Assembly: GCA_942491935.1 (NCBI GenBank)
Contig: CALOCZ010000034.1
Coordinates: 62,001 to 126,000, forward strand
From: JAGTVG01 sp942491935
Lineage (GTDB): Bacteria; Bacteroidota; Bacteroidia; Cytophagales; Cyclobacteriaceae
Direction of reading: 5' to 3'
Length of the DNA stretch: 64,000 nt
The notes under the pieces are model-generated. The model was given only the letters and a program-made list of their open reading frames with translations. It did no database searches and was not told where the DNA came from. Made by a program: the position numbers and the translations under genes. Shown piece by piece: positions 18,041 through 28,467 of the stretch. Numbering within the stretch: the stretch's first letter is position 1; every line of letters starts with the position of its first letter.

Positions 18041-21000
18041 TCAGTTTCATAGCCTAAAACAGGTGCCAACCACCTTTCTATTTTCTCCACAGTCATATTC
18101 TTTCTTCTGGCGTAATCAACTACCTGATCTTTCTGTATCCTGTTAACTGCAAAATACCGGGAATCAGGATGTGAAATATACCAACCACTTACGGAAGCAG
18201 CAGGGAACATGGCCATGCTTTCTGTTAAACCAACGTTAATTTTATTTTCAACATCCATCATTTCAAATATTGTTTTTTTCTCAAGATGGTCCGGACAGGC
18301 GGGATAACCTGGTGCTGGACGTATACCCTGGTATTTCTCCTTAATCAACGATTCACTATCAAGATGTTCAGCTGGCGCATATCCCCACAATTCGGTCCGG
18401 ACAAGTTTATGCAGTTTTTCAGCGAAAGCTTCAGCCAGCCTGTCAGCAATAGCCTTTGTCAAGATGCTCCTGTAATCATCATGGTCTTTTTCAAAACCTT
18501 CTGAAAGCTTTTCAGCTCCAAAACCTGTTGAAACAACAAATGCACCAAGATAATCTTCAACTCCTGAATCCTTTGGAGCTATAAAATCCGACAGGCTGTA
18601 GTTTGGAAGGCCATCGGCTTTTTTACTTTGTTGCCTAAGGTGGTGAAGCATATATTTTACCTTACGCCTGTCTTCTGTGTAGCCCATCTTATTCTTTTCA
18701 AATGAATATATTTCAATATCATCTCCTACCGCATTTGCAGGGAACAATCCCATTACTGCTTTGGCTTCAAGCCATTGATTTTGGATGATCGATTCAAGCA
18801 GTTTATTGGCATCATCAAACAATTGTCTTGCTTCCTTACCAAAGGTATTGTTGTCAAAAATTGAAGGATACCTGCCTTTCATCTCCCATGCATGGAAGAA
18901 AGGAGTCCAGTCGATATATTCTATCAGGTCTTCAATAGGGAATTTGTTAAATACTTTTACACCAAGAAAAGAGGGTTTAGTAGCCACAGTTTCAGACCAA
19001 TTTGTGGAGAATCTGTTCTCCTTTGCCTTTTCATATGGTAACATGGTTTTTTCCAATTGCCGTGAGGCATGATCTTCTCTTAATTCCTTATACTCTGATT
19101 TATACTGCTCAACAAAGCCATCTGCCTTTTGATTATTTAAAAGATTGCTGGCCACCGGAACACTTTTTGATGCATCCAGAACATGTATTACCGGACCGCT
19201 ATATTTCGGATCAATCTTAACTGCCGTGTGAATTCTTGAAGTAGTTGCCCCACCAATTAATAATGGCTTATGCATCTGCCTTCTTTCCATTTCCTTTGCT
19301 ACATAAACCATCTCATCAAGAGAAGGCGTTATCAGGCCGCTAAGACCAATAATGTCAACTTCCTGCTCTATCGCGGCATCGAGGATCTTTTCCATAGGTA
19401 CCATTACCCCAAGGTCTAAAATCTCGAAATTATTACAGGATAATACAACACCTACTATATTTTTACCAATATCATGGACATCTCCTTTCACAGTTGCCAA
19501 TAAGATTTTTCCTGCACCAGAGCTTTTAGTTACCGTCCCATCGTTCTTATTCTCTTCTTCAATGTAAGGGATCAAATATGCTACGGCCTTCTTCATAACC
19601 CGCGCACTTTTTACCACCTGGGGCAGGAACATCTTTCCCTCTCCGAAAAGATCACCGACAACCTTCATGCCATCCATCAATGGCCCTTCAATCACCTCAA
19701 TGGTTCGATTCACCTGCTGTCGCGCTTCCTCTACATCTTCCTCAATAAATTCTACTATACCCTTGATCAGTGCATGCGCTAACCTTTCTTTAACCGGGGC
19801 TTCTCTCCAGGAATTGTCTACTTCAATTTTCTTTCCGCCCCCCCTGACTTTCTCCGCATAAATAACCAGGTTCTCTGTTGCATCAGGCTTCCGGTTAAAT
19901 AGTACATCTTCCACTTTCTCAAGAAGTTCTACAGGGATCTCTTCGTATACCTCAATCAATCCGGCATTTACAATCCCCATGTCCAGCCCTGCTTTTATGG
20001 CATGATAAAGGAATGCAGAATGCATGGCCTCACGAACCAGGTTATTCCCCCTGAAGGAGAAAGATATGTTGCTTACTCCACCACTGACCTTGGCATAAGG
20101 AAGATGATCTTTAATCCATTTGGTGGCCCTGATATAATCTATGGCATAATTGTTATGCTCTTCAATACCTGTGGCTACTGTCAATATATTAGGATCAAAT
20201 ATGATATCTTCTGGAGGGAATCCAACTTTTTTTACAAGCAGGTCATATGAGTGCTTACATATCTCTATTCTTCTTTCAAAATTATCTGCCTGACCCTTTT
20301 CATCGAATGCCATAACAACCACGGCTGCGCCATACCGGCGTATCATTCTTGCCTGATAAATAAAATTATCTTCCCCCTCTTTCAGGGATATAGAATTTAC
20401 TACTCCTTTTCCCTGGATACACTTTAAACCGGCTTCAAGAACAGACCACTTAGAGGAATCGATCATGATCGGGACCCTGGCAATATCTGGTTCAGCGGCG
20501 ATTAGATTTAAGAACCTTGTCATAAGTGTTTCAGAATCCAGCATGCCTTCATCCATGTTGATATCGATCAACTGGGCTCCGTTATTTACCTGATTCCTGG
20601 CAATCTCAACTGCGTCATAAAGCTTATCTTCCCTGACAAGCTTCGCAAATTTTAATGACCCGGCTACGTTCGTGCGCTCGCCAATATTCACAAAATTCGT
20701 TTCTTCTCTTAAGGTTAGCGGCTCCAGGCCACTCAAGTGCATATAATGATCCTTCTCGGGTATCTCCCTTGGTTTATAAGACTTAATTTTTTGAGAAATC
20801 GATGATATATGCTCCGGGGTCGTTCCGCAACACCCACCTACGATATTTAAAAAACCTTCTTCAGCAAATTCGCCCAGAATTGCCGACATTTCCCTGGCAG
20901 ATTGATCGTACTCGCCAAATTCATTCGGAAGACCTGCGTTTGGATGTATACTGACAGGAATGGTAGCCAGACGGCTTAATTCCTGAATATAAGGGCGCAT

Positions 21001-21750
21001 CATGTCTGCCCCTAGGGCACAATTAAGCCCGACAGAAAGTAGATCAAAATGAGAAATACTATACCAGAACGCCTCTGTGGTTTGCCCCGACAAGGTCCTT
21101 CCACTGGCATCGGTGATGGTTCCTGACACCATGACGGGCACCTTAGCATTCCGGGATTCAAATAACTCATCAAGTCCGACAAGAGCAGCTTTGGCATTCA
21201 ATGTGTCAAACACTGTTTCTATCATGATAATATCTGCTCCACCATCAAGAAGTGCCCCTGCTTGTTCTTTGTATGCTTCCTTTAACTGGTCAAAGGTAAT
21301 AGCACGGAAACCAGGATCATTTACATCGGGGGATATTGAAGCAGTTTTATTTGTTGGTCCTAATGAACCTGCTACAAATCTTGGATCACCCTTACCAGAA
21401 CTATTGAATTCATCAACTGCTTCCCGCGCCAGTTTCGCTGCTGAAAAATTTATATCATAGATGTAATCCTGTAGCCCATAATCTGCCTGGGCCACTGACG
21501 ATCCGCTGAAAGTATTTGTGAGTATGATATCAGCTCCGGCATCCAGGTAAGCTGTATGAATTTCTTTTAAAACAAATGGTTGAGTAATTGAAAGTACATC
21601 ATAATTCCCTTTCAAGGGCTTGGGATGGTCTTTCAATATTTCCATGCGATAGTCTTCTTCTTCCAGTTTTCTACGCTGGATCATTGTCCCCATCGCTCCA
21701 TCGATGATAAGGATGCGTTCCTTTAATATTTCCCTGATATCTTTAGTCAT
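18037..21750 (-). CDS. metH: Cobalamin-dependent methionine synthase
   Basis: Transfers the methyl of 5-methyl-THF to homocysteine via cobalamin. The 1237-residue length is that of full MetH. Modules in order: homocysteine domain with zinc ligands C244, C307 and C308 (GGCCGTTPEH), pterin-binding domain from about 345 (FVNIGERTNVAGSLKF), B12 cap and cobalamin domain with the lower-ligand motif DVHDIGKNI near 750 and GLSGLITPSLDEM, and the SAM-dependent reactivation domain at the C-terminus (RPAPGYPACPDHLEK). No metF or metE is near. A SAM-I riboswitch lies just upstream, so SAM should repress it. Stop overlaps that of convergent dprA. Confidence 0.98.
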   Translation of the reverse strand: MTKDIREILKERILIIDGAMGTMIQRRKLEEEDYRMEILKDHPKPLKGNYDVLSITQPFVLKEIHTAYLDAGADIILTNTFSGSSVAQADYGLQDYIYDINFSAAKLAREAVDEFNSSGKGDPRFVAGSLGPTNKTASISPDVNDPGFRAITFDQLKEAYKEQAGALLDGGADIIMIETVFDTLNAKAALVGLDELFESRNAKVPVMVSGTITDASGRTLSGQTTEAFWYSISHFDLLSVGLNCALGADMMRPYIQELSRLATIPVSIHPNAGLPNEFGEYDQSAREMSAILGEFAEEGFLNIVGGCCGTTPEHISSISQKIKSYKPREIPEKDHYMHLSGLEPLTLREETNFVNIGERTNVAGSLKFAKLVREDKLYDAVEIARNQVNNGAQLIDINMDEGMLDSETLMTRFLNLIAAEPDIARVPIMIDSSKWSVLEAGLKCIQGKGVVNSISLKEGEDNFIYQARMIRRYGAAVVVMAFDEKGQADNFERRIEICKHSYDLLVKKVGFPPEDIIFDPNILTVATGIEEHNNYAIDYIRATKWIKDHLPYAKVSGGVSNISFSFRGNNLVREAMHSAFLYHAIKAGLDMGIVNAGLIEVYEEIPVELLEKVEDVLFNRKPDATENLVIYAEKVRGGGKKIEVDNSWREAPVKERLAHALIKGIVEFIEEDVEEARQQVNRTIEVIEGPLMDGMKVVGDLFGEGKMFLPQVVKSARVMKKAVAYLIPYIEEENKNDGTVTKSSGAGKILLATVKGDVHDIGKNIVGVVLSCNNFEILDLGVMVPMEKILDAAIEQEVDIIGLSGLITPSLDEMVYVAKEMERRQMHKPLLIGGATTSRIHTAVKIDPKYSGPVIHVLDASKSVPVASNLLNNQKADGFVEQYKSEYKELREDHASRQLEKTMLPYEKAKENRFSTNWSETVATKPSFLGVKVFNKFPIEDLIEYIDWTPFFHAWEMKGRYPSIFDNNTFGKEARQLFDDANKLLESIIQNQWLEAKAVMGLFPANAVGDDIEIYSFEKNKMGYTEDRRKVKYMLHHLRQQSKKADGLPNYSLSDFIAPKDSGVEDYLGAFVVSTGFGAEKLSEGFEKDHDDYRSILTKAIADRLAEAFAEKLHKLVRTELWGYAPAEHLDSESLIKEKYQGIRPAPGYPACPDHLEKKTIFEMMDVENKINVGLTESMAMFPAASVSGWYISHPDSRYFAVNRIQKDQVVDYARRKNMTVEKIERWLAPVLGYETD

Positions 21751-21794
21751 ATAATAAAAACAAATTCTGAAGGCTGAAAGGGGGCAAATTATTT

Positions 21795-21892
21795 CTTATC
21801 ATTTCCTTATGATAAAGATGGGTATTAGCACCTTACACTGAGCAGGTTGCTAAGACTTCACAGGGCCCAATCCCTCTGCCTTTCTGGATAAG
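21795..21892 (-). ncRNA. SAM-I (S-box) riboswitch upstream of metH
   Basis: On the minus strand, read from 21892 to 21795, the leader contains the S-box landmarks in order: CTTATC (P1 5' strand), AGAAAGG and GAGGGA (21876-21871), GGGCCC (21868-21863), GCAACC (21850-21845), AAGGTGCTAATACC (21834-21821) and GATAAG (21800-21795, P1 3' strand). The size, about 98 bases, and the order match the SAM-I aptamer. The 3' P1 strand overlaps a second hairpin (TTATCAT / ATGATAA), a possible switching element. The 44 bases to the metH ATG hold no clear terminator, so control may act on translation. Confidence 0.88.
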
Positions 21893-21948
21893 TTGAATAC
21901 AAATTAAAATAAGAATTATAAAAAACTGAAATATACAATTGAATTTGA

Positions 21949-24079
21949 TCAGTCAAATAAACAATTATCACATAAATCGTCTAGCTTCAGATTATAGAAT
22001 GCCTTATGAATATTAAATGGCTCCTGGCCATCAGCCGATTTTACAGAATAACTTCCATCCTCATTCATCACATAGGAGTTTACATTATCCATTAAATTAA
22101 ATTTCAGAATATTTATGGCCTGAGCCCTGACCTTTTGGTCTTTAATCAGGAATAAAGATTCTATTCTTCTGTCAAAACTTCTGACCATGACGTCTGCGCT
22201 TCCACCGTATACTTTCGGATCTCCATCATTATGAAAATAATACAGACGCGAATGTTCGAGATAATCTCCCACTATAGAAATGACTTCAATATTCTCGCTT
22301 AAATCTTTCCTGCCAGGCCTTAGCGAACAGATACCCCTTACAATCAGTTTTATCGGCACTCCTGCAGCAGAAGCATTATACAATTCCCTGATCACATGTT
22401 TGTCCTGAAGGGAATTTATCTTTATCACAATTCCAGTCTTTTTCCCCTGAATGGCATTTTCAGCTTCAACGCGGATCTTTTCAATCAGTTGCTGTCGCAT
22501 ATCTTTAGGCGCTGTGATCAGGCATTCGTAGATATTAGGCAAGGAATGCCCGGTAATTGCATTAAAGAATTCTGAAACATCCTTTGCATAGGTGTCATCT
22601 GAGGTAAGAAGTCCAATATCAGTGTACAGGTTAGCGGTAACTTCATTATAATTCCCACTTGACATATGAAGATACCGGGTCACAGAATTTCCTTCCTTTC
22701 TAACAATCAGAAGTAGTTTTGTGTGCGTTTTTACGTTGCTGATGCCATATATTACAAAGCAACCTGCTCTTTGAAGCTTTTGTGCTTCCTGGATATTGTT
22801 CTCTTCATCAAATCTGGCCTTCACCTCGAACAAAACGGACACATGCTTGCCATTTTCTGCAGCTCCTAAGAAGCGCTGAGACACTCTTGAATCCTTTGCC
22901 AAGCGATATACGGTCAGCTTGATAGATAGTACTTTCCCGGATCTTCTGCTGACTTTTCAAGCAATTCAATAAGTGGTCAATGCTATTGTATGGATGGTGC
23001 AAAGGATATCCCTTTGTTTAAGCATTTCAAAAATTGTTTCGTCATCCCCAACATCAAGCATATAATAATGGCAGGCTTTGACAGGCTTTGATGCTTTAGG
23101 AAGACTTTATTTTTGAACTCATTATGATTGACAATTTGCCAAAAGGCTGTATAATCAAATCAGGTTATCATGAGGTACTTCAAAAATATTTTCATCCTCA
23201 GGTCCCATCGGTTTTTCAGAATCCGATCATCCATGGATTCGGATCGCTCTTCAACTTCAATACTTACTACTCGACCTGTTTTTCGTGTCTTCAGTTTTCG
23301 TTTCGAAGCTCTTCGAGAAAATTGGCTTCAATATCATCACTTTCATCAAGTGTAAAATCGCCATTCCTGGTCAAGCGCAATAGATTTAAGGAATCAATCT
23401 CAATGTTTCTGAAAAGTTTATTGATATGGGCCTTTATAATCTCAGAAATGGGTATGAAGACCATCATGTTTTCCCTTTCTATCTCATAGAATTTAGGCAG
23501 GTTTTGGGGGATCTGAATAAAAGATAATTTCTTTTTGACAGCCTTGCTTTTCGTCTTTGTTATTACAGCGAAGATCTGAAGCAGGTTCATCAATAAAGGA
23601 AATGGATGGTAATTATCATATACCATTGGAGTGAGCATAGGGAAAATCGTTTTTTTAAAATAGTCTTTCACCAGCTGAGTTTTTCTTCTTCACTAAGCTC
23701 ATCCAACTCCGGCTATCATGAAACCATTTTTTTCAAATTCAGGGACTAACTGTTCTTGTATAATGATCTGCTTTGCTCATTGGTAAATTCGTGTGTAAAA
23801 TGGTATAATAACGTCTTAAATGGACGTTCTCTTAAACCGCTATAATCGACACGTTGCTTACCGTAATCTATGTAGTTGTATAAGCTGCCTACACGTATCA
23901 TGAAAAACTCATCCAGGTTGGATCCTGTAATGGCCATGAATTTCAATCGCTTTCAAAAAAATTCCGGTCCTGATTTTTTGCCTGATCCAGAACCCGTTGG
24001 TTAAATTTAAGCCAGCTAGATCCCGGCTGATTAATTTACTCTTAAATATTAGTTCTTTTGTTCGGTCACTAATGGTCAT
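21949..24079 (-). CDS. ppk1: Polyphosphate kinase 1, frame broken by several indels
   Basis: PPK1 makes inorganic polyphosphate from ATP. Read as one unit it spans about 710 codons, the family length, but the frame changes many times. Pieces: N-terminal start ATG at 24079 (MTISDRTKEL..SRDLA), 23746-23946 (FMAITGSNLDEFFMIRVGSL), 23291-23671 (FPMLTPMVYDNYHPFPLL), a run near 22900-23290 that only makes sense after corrections (HHPYNSIDHL), and 21949-22902 which holds the catalytic core with the phosphohistidine in VKTHTKL (His60 of that piece) and YLEHSR. Indels repeatedly fall in short homopolymers. Either a pseudogene or, more likely, consensus errors; neighbour gyrB shows the same pattern. 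Confidence 0.85.
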
Positions 24080-24093
24080 TTGCTCAGATTTTT

Positions 24094-24132
24094 AAAAAAA
24101 AAATAGGGCTCCCTCTCCAGAAGGCCCTATTT
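24094..24132 (-). terminator. Intrinsic terminator of gyrB
   Basis: On the minus strand AAATAGGGC (24132-24124), a 14-base loop, GCCCTATTT (24109-24101), followed by a T-run (A-run 24094-24103 on the + strand). A 9-bp stem with a U-tract 18 bases past the true gyrB stop. Confidence 0.85.
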
Positions 24133-24149
24133 GAATATGTAATGGCCAA

Positions 24150-26117
24150 TTAAATATCTATATTGGCATATTTTGCATTTTCTTCAATAAACTCACGCCT
24201 TGGGCTACCTCATCTCCCATTAGCATTGAAAACAGATGATCTGCTTCTGCTGCTGACTCTATGGTTACCAACTTTAAGCTTCTGCTTTCAGGATCCATGG
24301 TCGTATTCCAGAGTTGCTCAGGATTCATTTCACCCAAGACCTTTATATCTTTGTACACCACTGAATCTTCTTTGCCATCACCTGCCAATTCTTGTAACAA
24401 TTTTGCTCACGCTCTTCTTCATTCCAGCAATACCTCTCCTGTTTTCCTTTTTTAGTAAATACAATGGGGGCAAGGCAATATACAGATATCCCTTTTCTAT
24501 CAACTCCCTCATATACCTGAAAATAAAAGTCAGTATTAGTGTCCGTATATGACTGCCATCCACATCGGCATCAGTCATAATGATGATCTTATGGTAGCGC
24601 AGTTTCTCCAGATTGATCGCTTTTTCATCTTCCGCAGTTCCAAAACTCACCCCCAGGGCAGTAATCATATTTTTTATTTCGTCATTATCATAAATCCTAT
24701 GTTCCTGGGCTTTTTCAACATTTAATATTTTACCTCTTAAAGGGAAAATTGCCTGAAATCTTCTATCTCTGCCCTGTTTGGCTGAACCTCCGGCAGAATC
24801 TCCCTCCACAAGGTATAATTCACATACCGCAGGATCACTATCTGAACAATCTGCTAATTTCCCGGCAGTCCGGTCCCTGTCAATACATTTTTCCGCTGGA
24901 CCATCTCCCGTGCTTTGCGCGCAGCATGTCTTGCCTGGGCAGCAAGAACAACTTTTGAAACTAATGGTTTGGCTTCTTTTGGATTCTCTTCAAGATAATG
25001 TTGCAAATGTTCCCCCACACTTGTGTCTACGGCCCCAAGAGCCTCCGAATTTCCAAGTTTTGTCTTGGTTTGTCCTTCAAATTGAGGTTCCTGAACTTTT
25101 ACAGAAATTACAGCTGTCAATCCTTCCCGAAAATCATCCCCTGAAATATCAACTTTTACTTTTTCAAAAGACCAGATTTATCAGCATACGATTTTAATGT
25201 TCTGGTTAAAGCTCGTCTGAAAGCCAGCAATATGTGTTCCTCCTTCAATAGTATTGATGTTGTTTACATAGGAAACTACATTTTCTGTATACGAATTATT
25301 GTACGATAATGCTACTTCTATGGCATACACTTGTCCTTTATCGCTTTTGATGTAAATGCGTTCGGGAATTAGTTTTTCCGATTGCTGTCCAGATAATTAA
25401 CAAATTCCCTTAGACCTCCTTCAGAAAAAAACCATCAGACTTATACTTATCAGATCCATTGTCCTCTTTTTCACGGAAATCAGTCAGTTTAATAAGTATT
25501 CCAGCGTTCAGGAAGGACAATTCCCTGAGCCTGGATGCTATGGTATCAAATTTATATTCTTTTACGGTAAACACCTCCTGGTCAGGTTTGAAACGAACAG
25601 TAGTACCAGTTAACTTAGTCTTACCAGCTTCCCTGACTGCATATTTTGGAATCCCTCTTTCGTATTCCTGTTCATATACCTTTCCTCCCCTGTTCACGGT
25701 AACTTTCAGATGTGAAGAAAGGGCATTCACACAGGATACGCCAACTCCGTGGAGCCCCCCGGATACTTTATAGGTATCCTTATCAAATTTCCCCCCTGCG
25801 TGCAACACTGTCATAACTACTTCCAGTGCAGATCGGTTCTCTTTGGTGTGTAAATCAGTAGGTATTCCCCTGCCATTATCTGACACCGATATGGAATTAT
25901 CCTCATGAATCTCTACTTCAATTTCACTACAGTATCCGGCAAGAGCCTCATCTATAGAATTATCTACTACTTCCCAAACCATATGATGAAGGCCTTTAAA
26001 GCTTATATCACCAATGTACATGGCTGGTCGTTTTCTTACTGCTTCCAACCCCTCCAGAACCTGAATATTTTCAGCTGAATAACTTTGTTTTTTGCTTGCT
26101 TTGTTCTCTTTGCCCAT
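24150..26117 (-). CDS. gyrB: DNA gyrase subunit B, frame broken by several indels
   Basis: ATPase subunit of gyrase. The first 235 codons (26117-25410) are intact: YSAENIQVLEGLEAVRKRPAMYIG, the Asn-bearing EVVDNSIDEA, DNGRGIP and GGLHGVG of the GHKL ATPase. After that the frame changes at least six times, yet every downstream block is recognisable: the TOPRIM VEGDSAGGSAKQGRDRRFQ, DADVDGSHIRTL, and a C-terminus that reads PRREFIEENAKYANIDI, stopping at 24150, once one C is restored. Several changes are single-base losses or gains in A, G or C runs. The total of 656 codons is normal. Since GyrB is essential, sequencing or assembly error is the best explanation. Confidence 0.9.
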
Positions 26118-26134
26118 ACTTATTTATTAACATG

Positions 26135-26142
26135 CAAAAATA
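26135..26142 (-). promoter_or_regulatory. Possible -7 promoter box for gyrB
   Basis: Minus-strand TATTTTTG fits TAnnTTTG, 18 bases before the gyrB ATG at 26117. No TTG lies at the expected upstream spacing, so support is partial. Confidence 0.3.
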
Positions 26143-26370
26143 CAATTTTTATCCCTATTTTCCGTCATTTTGTCAAAATAAAACCCACATAAATTGCCTC
26201 TCAAATACGCATTTTAAACAGTTTTGGGGCGAATAAATATAACGTTATTTAAAAGAGCATCAGGTTGAAGGGAAATCTCATCAAAGCTCAACCATTTTAT
26301 AATTAACCGCAATATCACAATTCGTGGCTTTTTGGCAAGACTGACATGAATCCGCACTTCGATTTCAATA

Positions 26371-26751
26371 TTAAAAATAACCCGACCTAAGCATTACCAG
26401 GGTACAATCCACAACCACCTCCACCCCTTGCTTCTCAGCCATGTCGATTAAAATGTTGTTTTCAGTTCCCGGATTAAATATTATTCGCCTTGGGTCTAAG
26501 CCAAGAATGTATTCCAGGTAGCCTGACTGATTTTTCGGGTTCATATACAACGTGATGGTATCAACTTTACCGATTTGTGGTCGGGTACGAATATCCAGGA
26601 TCGATTTGCCAGCCACAACCCCCGGTCTCAATCCCACAGGGACAATATCATATCCTTTGTTTGATAAGGCATTTGCGGCTATATATGAAAATCTCGCCGG
26701 ATTGGTACTGGCACCAAGTATAAGTATCTTTGTATCACTCGCTGAAAGCAT
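26371..26751 (-). CDS. CoA-binding domain protein (YccU-like)
   Basis: A 126-residue Rossmann-type protein of the CoA_binding_2 family, close to YccU. Visible: KILILGASTNPARFSYIA (8-25), the GxxGxxAxxxL-like stretch, IDTITLYMNP, IIFNPGTEN and a conserved Cys near the C-terminus (VVDCTLVMLRSGY). Members bind CoA; no catalytic role is established. It is divergent from the sigma-factor gene and follows a 253-base stretch after gyrB in which no gene is seen. Confidence 0.85.
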   Translation of the reverse strand: MLSASDTKILILGASTNPARFSYIAANALSNKGYDIVPVGLRPGVVAGKSILDIRTRPQIGKVDTITLYMNPKNQSGYLEYILGLDPRRIIFNPGTENNILIDMAEKQGVEVVVDCTLVMLRSGYF

Positions 26752-26855
26752 AAAAAATGATTTTTTGATTTACTTTATAAATACAAAATTAATAAAAGTG
26801 TAAGGAAAATATTTGTGTTGAATTAAATTGGTGATTAAACTTTAATGAATATTTT

Positions 26856-27425
26856 TTGTCAAAATATTTGTTTACCAGAACCTTGCAGGAAGAGAAAGAA
26901 ATAATACGGAAAATAAAAGACCCGGCTTCAAGAGACCTTGGGTTCAATGAGCTTGTTGGTGCTTACCAGCAAAGGTTATATTGGCATATCCGTAAAATGG
27001 TGATCGATCATGATGATACGGATGATCTTTTGCAGGAGGTTTTCATTAAGATATGGAAGAATATCGATAGGTTTAGGGAAGATAGCAATCTGTTTACATG
27101 GATGTATAAGATTGCGACCAATGAATGTTTGAATTTTCTTAAAAGGAAAAAAGACAAATATAAAGTATCCATGGATGATGTAAACCATGAGTTAATAAGT
27201 AAACTTGATAACAGTGCGCATATAAGCGGATCAGTGATTCAGATGAAATTGCAAAAGGCATTACTTAGACTACCTGATAAACAGAGACTGGTTTTCAATA
27301 TGAAATATTTTGATGACATGAAATACGATGATATATCAAAAATTACCGAAACCAGTGTTGGCAGTTTGAAGGCCAGTTATCATATAGCTGTAAAAAAAAT
27401 AGAAGAATATATTAAACTGGATTAA
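26856..27425 (+). CDS. ECF-type RNA polymerase sigma factor
   Basis: A 189-residue sigma-70 family protein with only regions 2 and 4, the ECF plan. Region 2: DDLLQEVFIKIWKNIDRFREDSNLFTWMYKIATNECLNFLKRKK (about 50-92). Region 4: LLRLPDKQRLVFNMKYFDDMKYDDISKITETSVGSLKASYHIAVKKIEEY (about 133-185). The start appears to be TTG at 26856; the ATG at 26845 is out of frame. It leads an operon with a likely anti-sigma, a Spy-like sensor and a beta-barrel protein, so it probably answers an envelope signal. Confidence 0.93.
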   Translation: MSKYLFTRTLQEEKEIIRKIKDPASRDLGFNELVGAYQQRLYWHIRKMVIDHDDTDDLLQEVFIKIWKNIDRFREDSNLFTWMYKIATNECLNFLKRKKDKYKVSMDDVNHELISKLDNSAHISGSVIQMKLQKALLRLPDKQRLVFNMKYFDDMKYDDISKITETSVGSLKASYHIAVKKIEEYIKLD

Positions 27426-27470
27426 ACTTTTAGAGCAAATAGTTGTCAAATAGAAAATATCAATAAGAAA

Positions 27471-27908
27471 ATGAAACTGGAAGACTTAAATAAGGACAAT
27501 ATATTTAAAGTTCCCGATAATTATTTCGAGAATTTTCCAGACCGTCTCCAGAAGCGTATTAAAGAAAGTGAGAAGCATAAAAAGGTTCCCATAATACGAC
27601 TCAAAACGATCATTAATATGGCTGCCGCAGCTGCCATCCTGATATTTGCAATTTATGGAATCACCAAAATAAATGACAATACTACTTCTGCGGATCAATT
27701 ACTATCTGAGATATCTACTGAAGAGCTGATAAATTATCTGGTGGAAAGTGAAATGAGTACTGATGAATTCCTGGAAAGTCTTGATATGTCGTTAATTACT
27801 TCTACTGAGGATCCCATTTCTGATGAAATTATAACCTCTGAACCATTGGATGAGGAAACTATAGATGAGCTTCTTGATGAATTCGAAATTGAAATGCAAT
27901 ATCTGTAA
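27471..27908 (+). CDS. Small membrane protein, likely anti-sigma factor
   Basis: A 145-residue protein with an N-terminal cytoplasmic part that starts KLEDLNKDNIFKVPDNYFENFPDRL, a motif frequent in Bacteroidota anti-sigma partners, one membrane helix (about 47-64, MAAAAAILIFAIYGI), and a strongly acidic outer C-terminus. It sits 45 bases after the ECF sigma gene. There is no recognisable zinc anti-sigma motif (HxxxCxxC). The role is inferred from order and topology; it could also be an unrelated membrane protein. Confidence 0.7.
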   Translation: MKLEDLNKDNIFKVPDNYFENFPDRLQKRIKESEKHKKVPIIRLKTIINMAAAAAILIFAIYGITKINDNTTSADQLLSEISTEELINYLVESEMSTDEFLESLDMSLITSTEDPISDEIITSEPLDEETIDELLDEFEIEMQYL

Positions 27909-27927
27909 TACTGAAAAATATAAGATC

Positions 27928-28428
27928 ATGATTAGGAAATTCATATTTATTATCGTCCCACTTTTATTTTTCTTCCAAATTTCATTTGGACAGAACAGAG
28001 ATGCCAGGCAAAAAATTGAGAGTGCCCGAATCGCACTGATCACTGATAGGCTGGGGTTGACACCGGATCAGGCTGAAAAGTTCTGGCCAATATATAATGA
28101 ATATAATATCCACAGAAAAAATCTCGTCCAGGAAATGCAGGGCGCCAGAAAAGAAGTGGACATGAACAACCTGTCGGAAGAACAGGGCAAGGCTTTGATG
28201 AAACTGGGACTGGATATCAAGGAGAGACAACTTCAGCTGGAGAAGACGTATTCGGAAAGATTGACTGATGTCATTTCCACAAAACAGATGCTCTCTCTCA
28301 GAAAAGCTGAAGATGACTTTAGAAAGATGATTATCCAGAGGCTGGAGGATAGAAAGCGCCAGCAAATGCGACGGGATCAGATGATCAATAGAAGAGAGCA
28401 ATTGATGAAAGATAAAGGAAATAATTAG
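27928..28428 (+). CDS. Spy/CpxP-like periplasmic sensor protein
   Basis: Start is taken at ATG 27928, which gives MIRKFIFIIVPLLFFFQISFG as a signal peptide cut before QNRDARQK; an earlier in-frame Met at 27865 would spoil it. The mature part of about 145 residues is all helical and rich in R, K, E, Q and M, with repeated LTPDQAEKFWPIYNEY-type segments, the LTxxQ pattern of Spy/CpxP heavy-metal-resistor-like proteins. Such proteins next to ECF sigma genes are often named sensor of ECF-type sigma factor in Bacteroidota. Probably a periplasmic chaperone or signal-sensing partner of the sigma system. Confidence 0.78.
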   Translation: MIRKFIFIIVPLLFFFQISFGQNRDARQKIESARIALITDRLGLTPDQAEKFWPIYNEYNIHRKNLVQEMQGARKEVDMNNLSEEQGKALMKLGLDIKERQLQLEKTYSERLTDVISTKQMLSLRKAEDDFRKMIIQRLEDRKRQQMRRDQMINRREQLMKDKGNN

Positions 28429-28467
28429 CATAATTTTTGATATATTTTATAGAGAAGGCATTATAAT

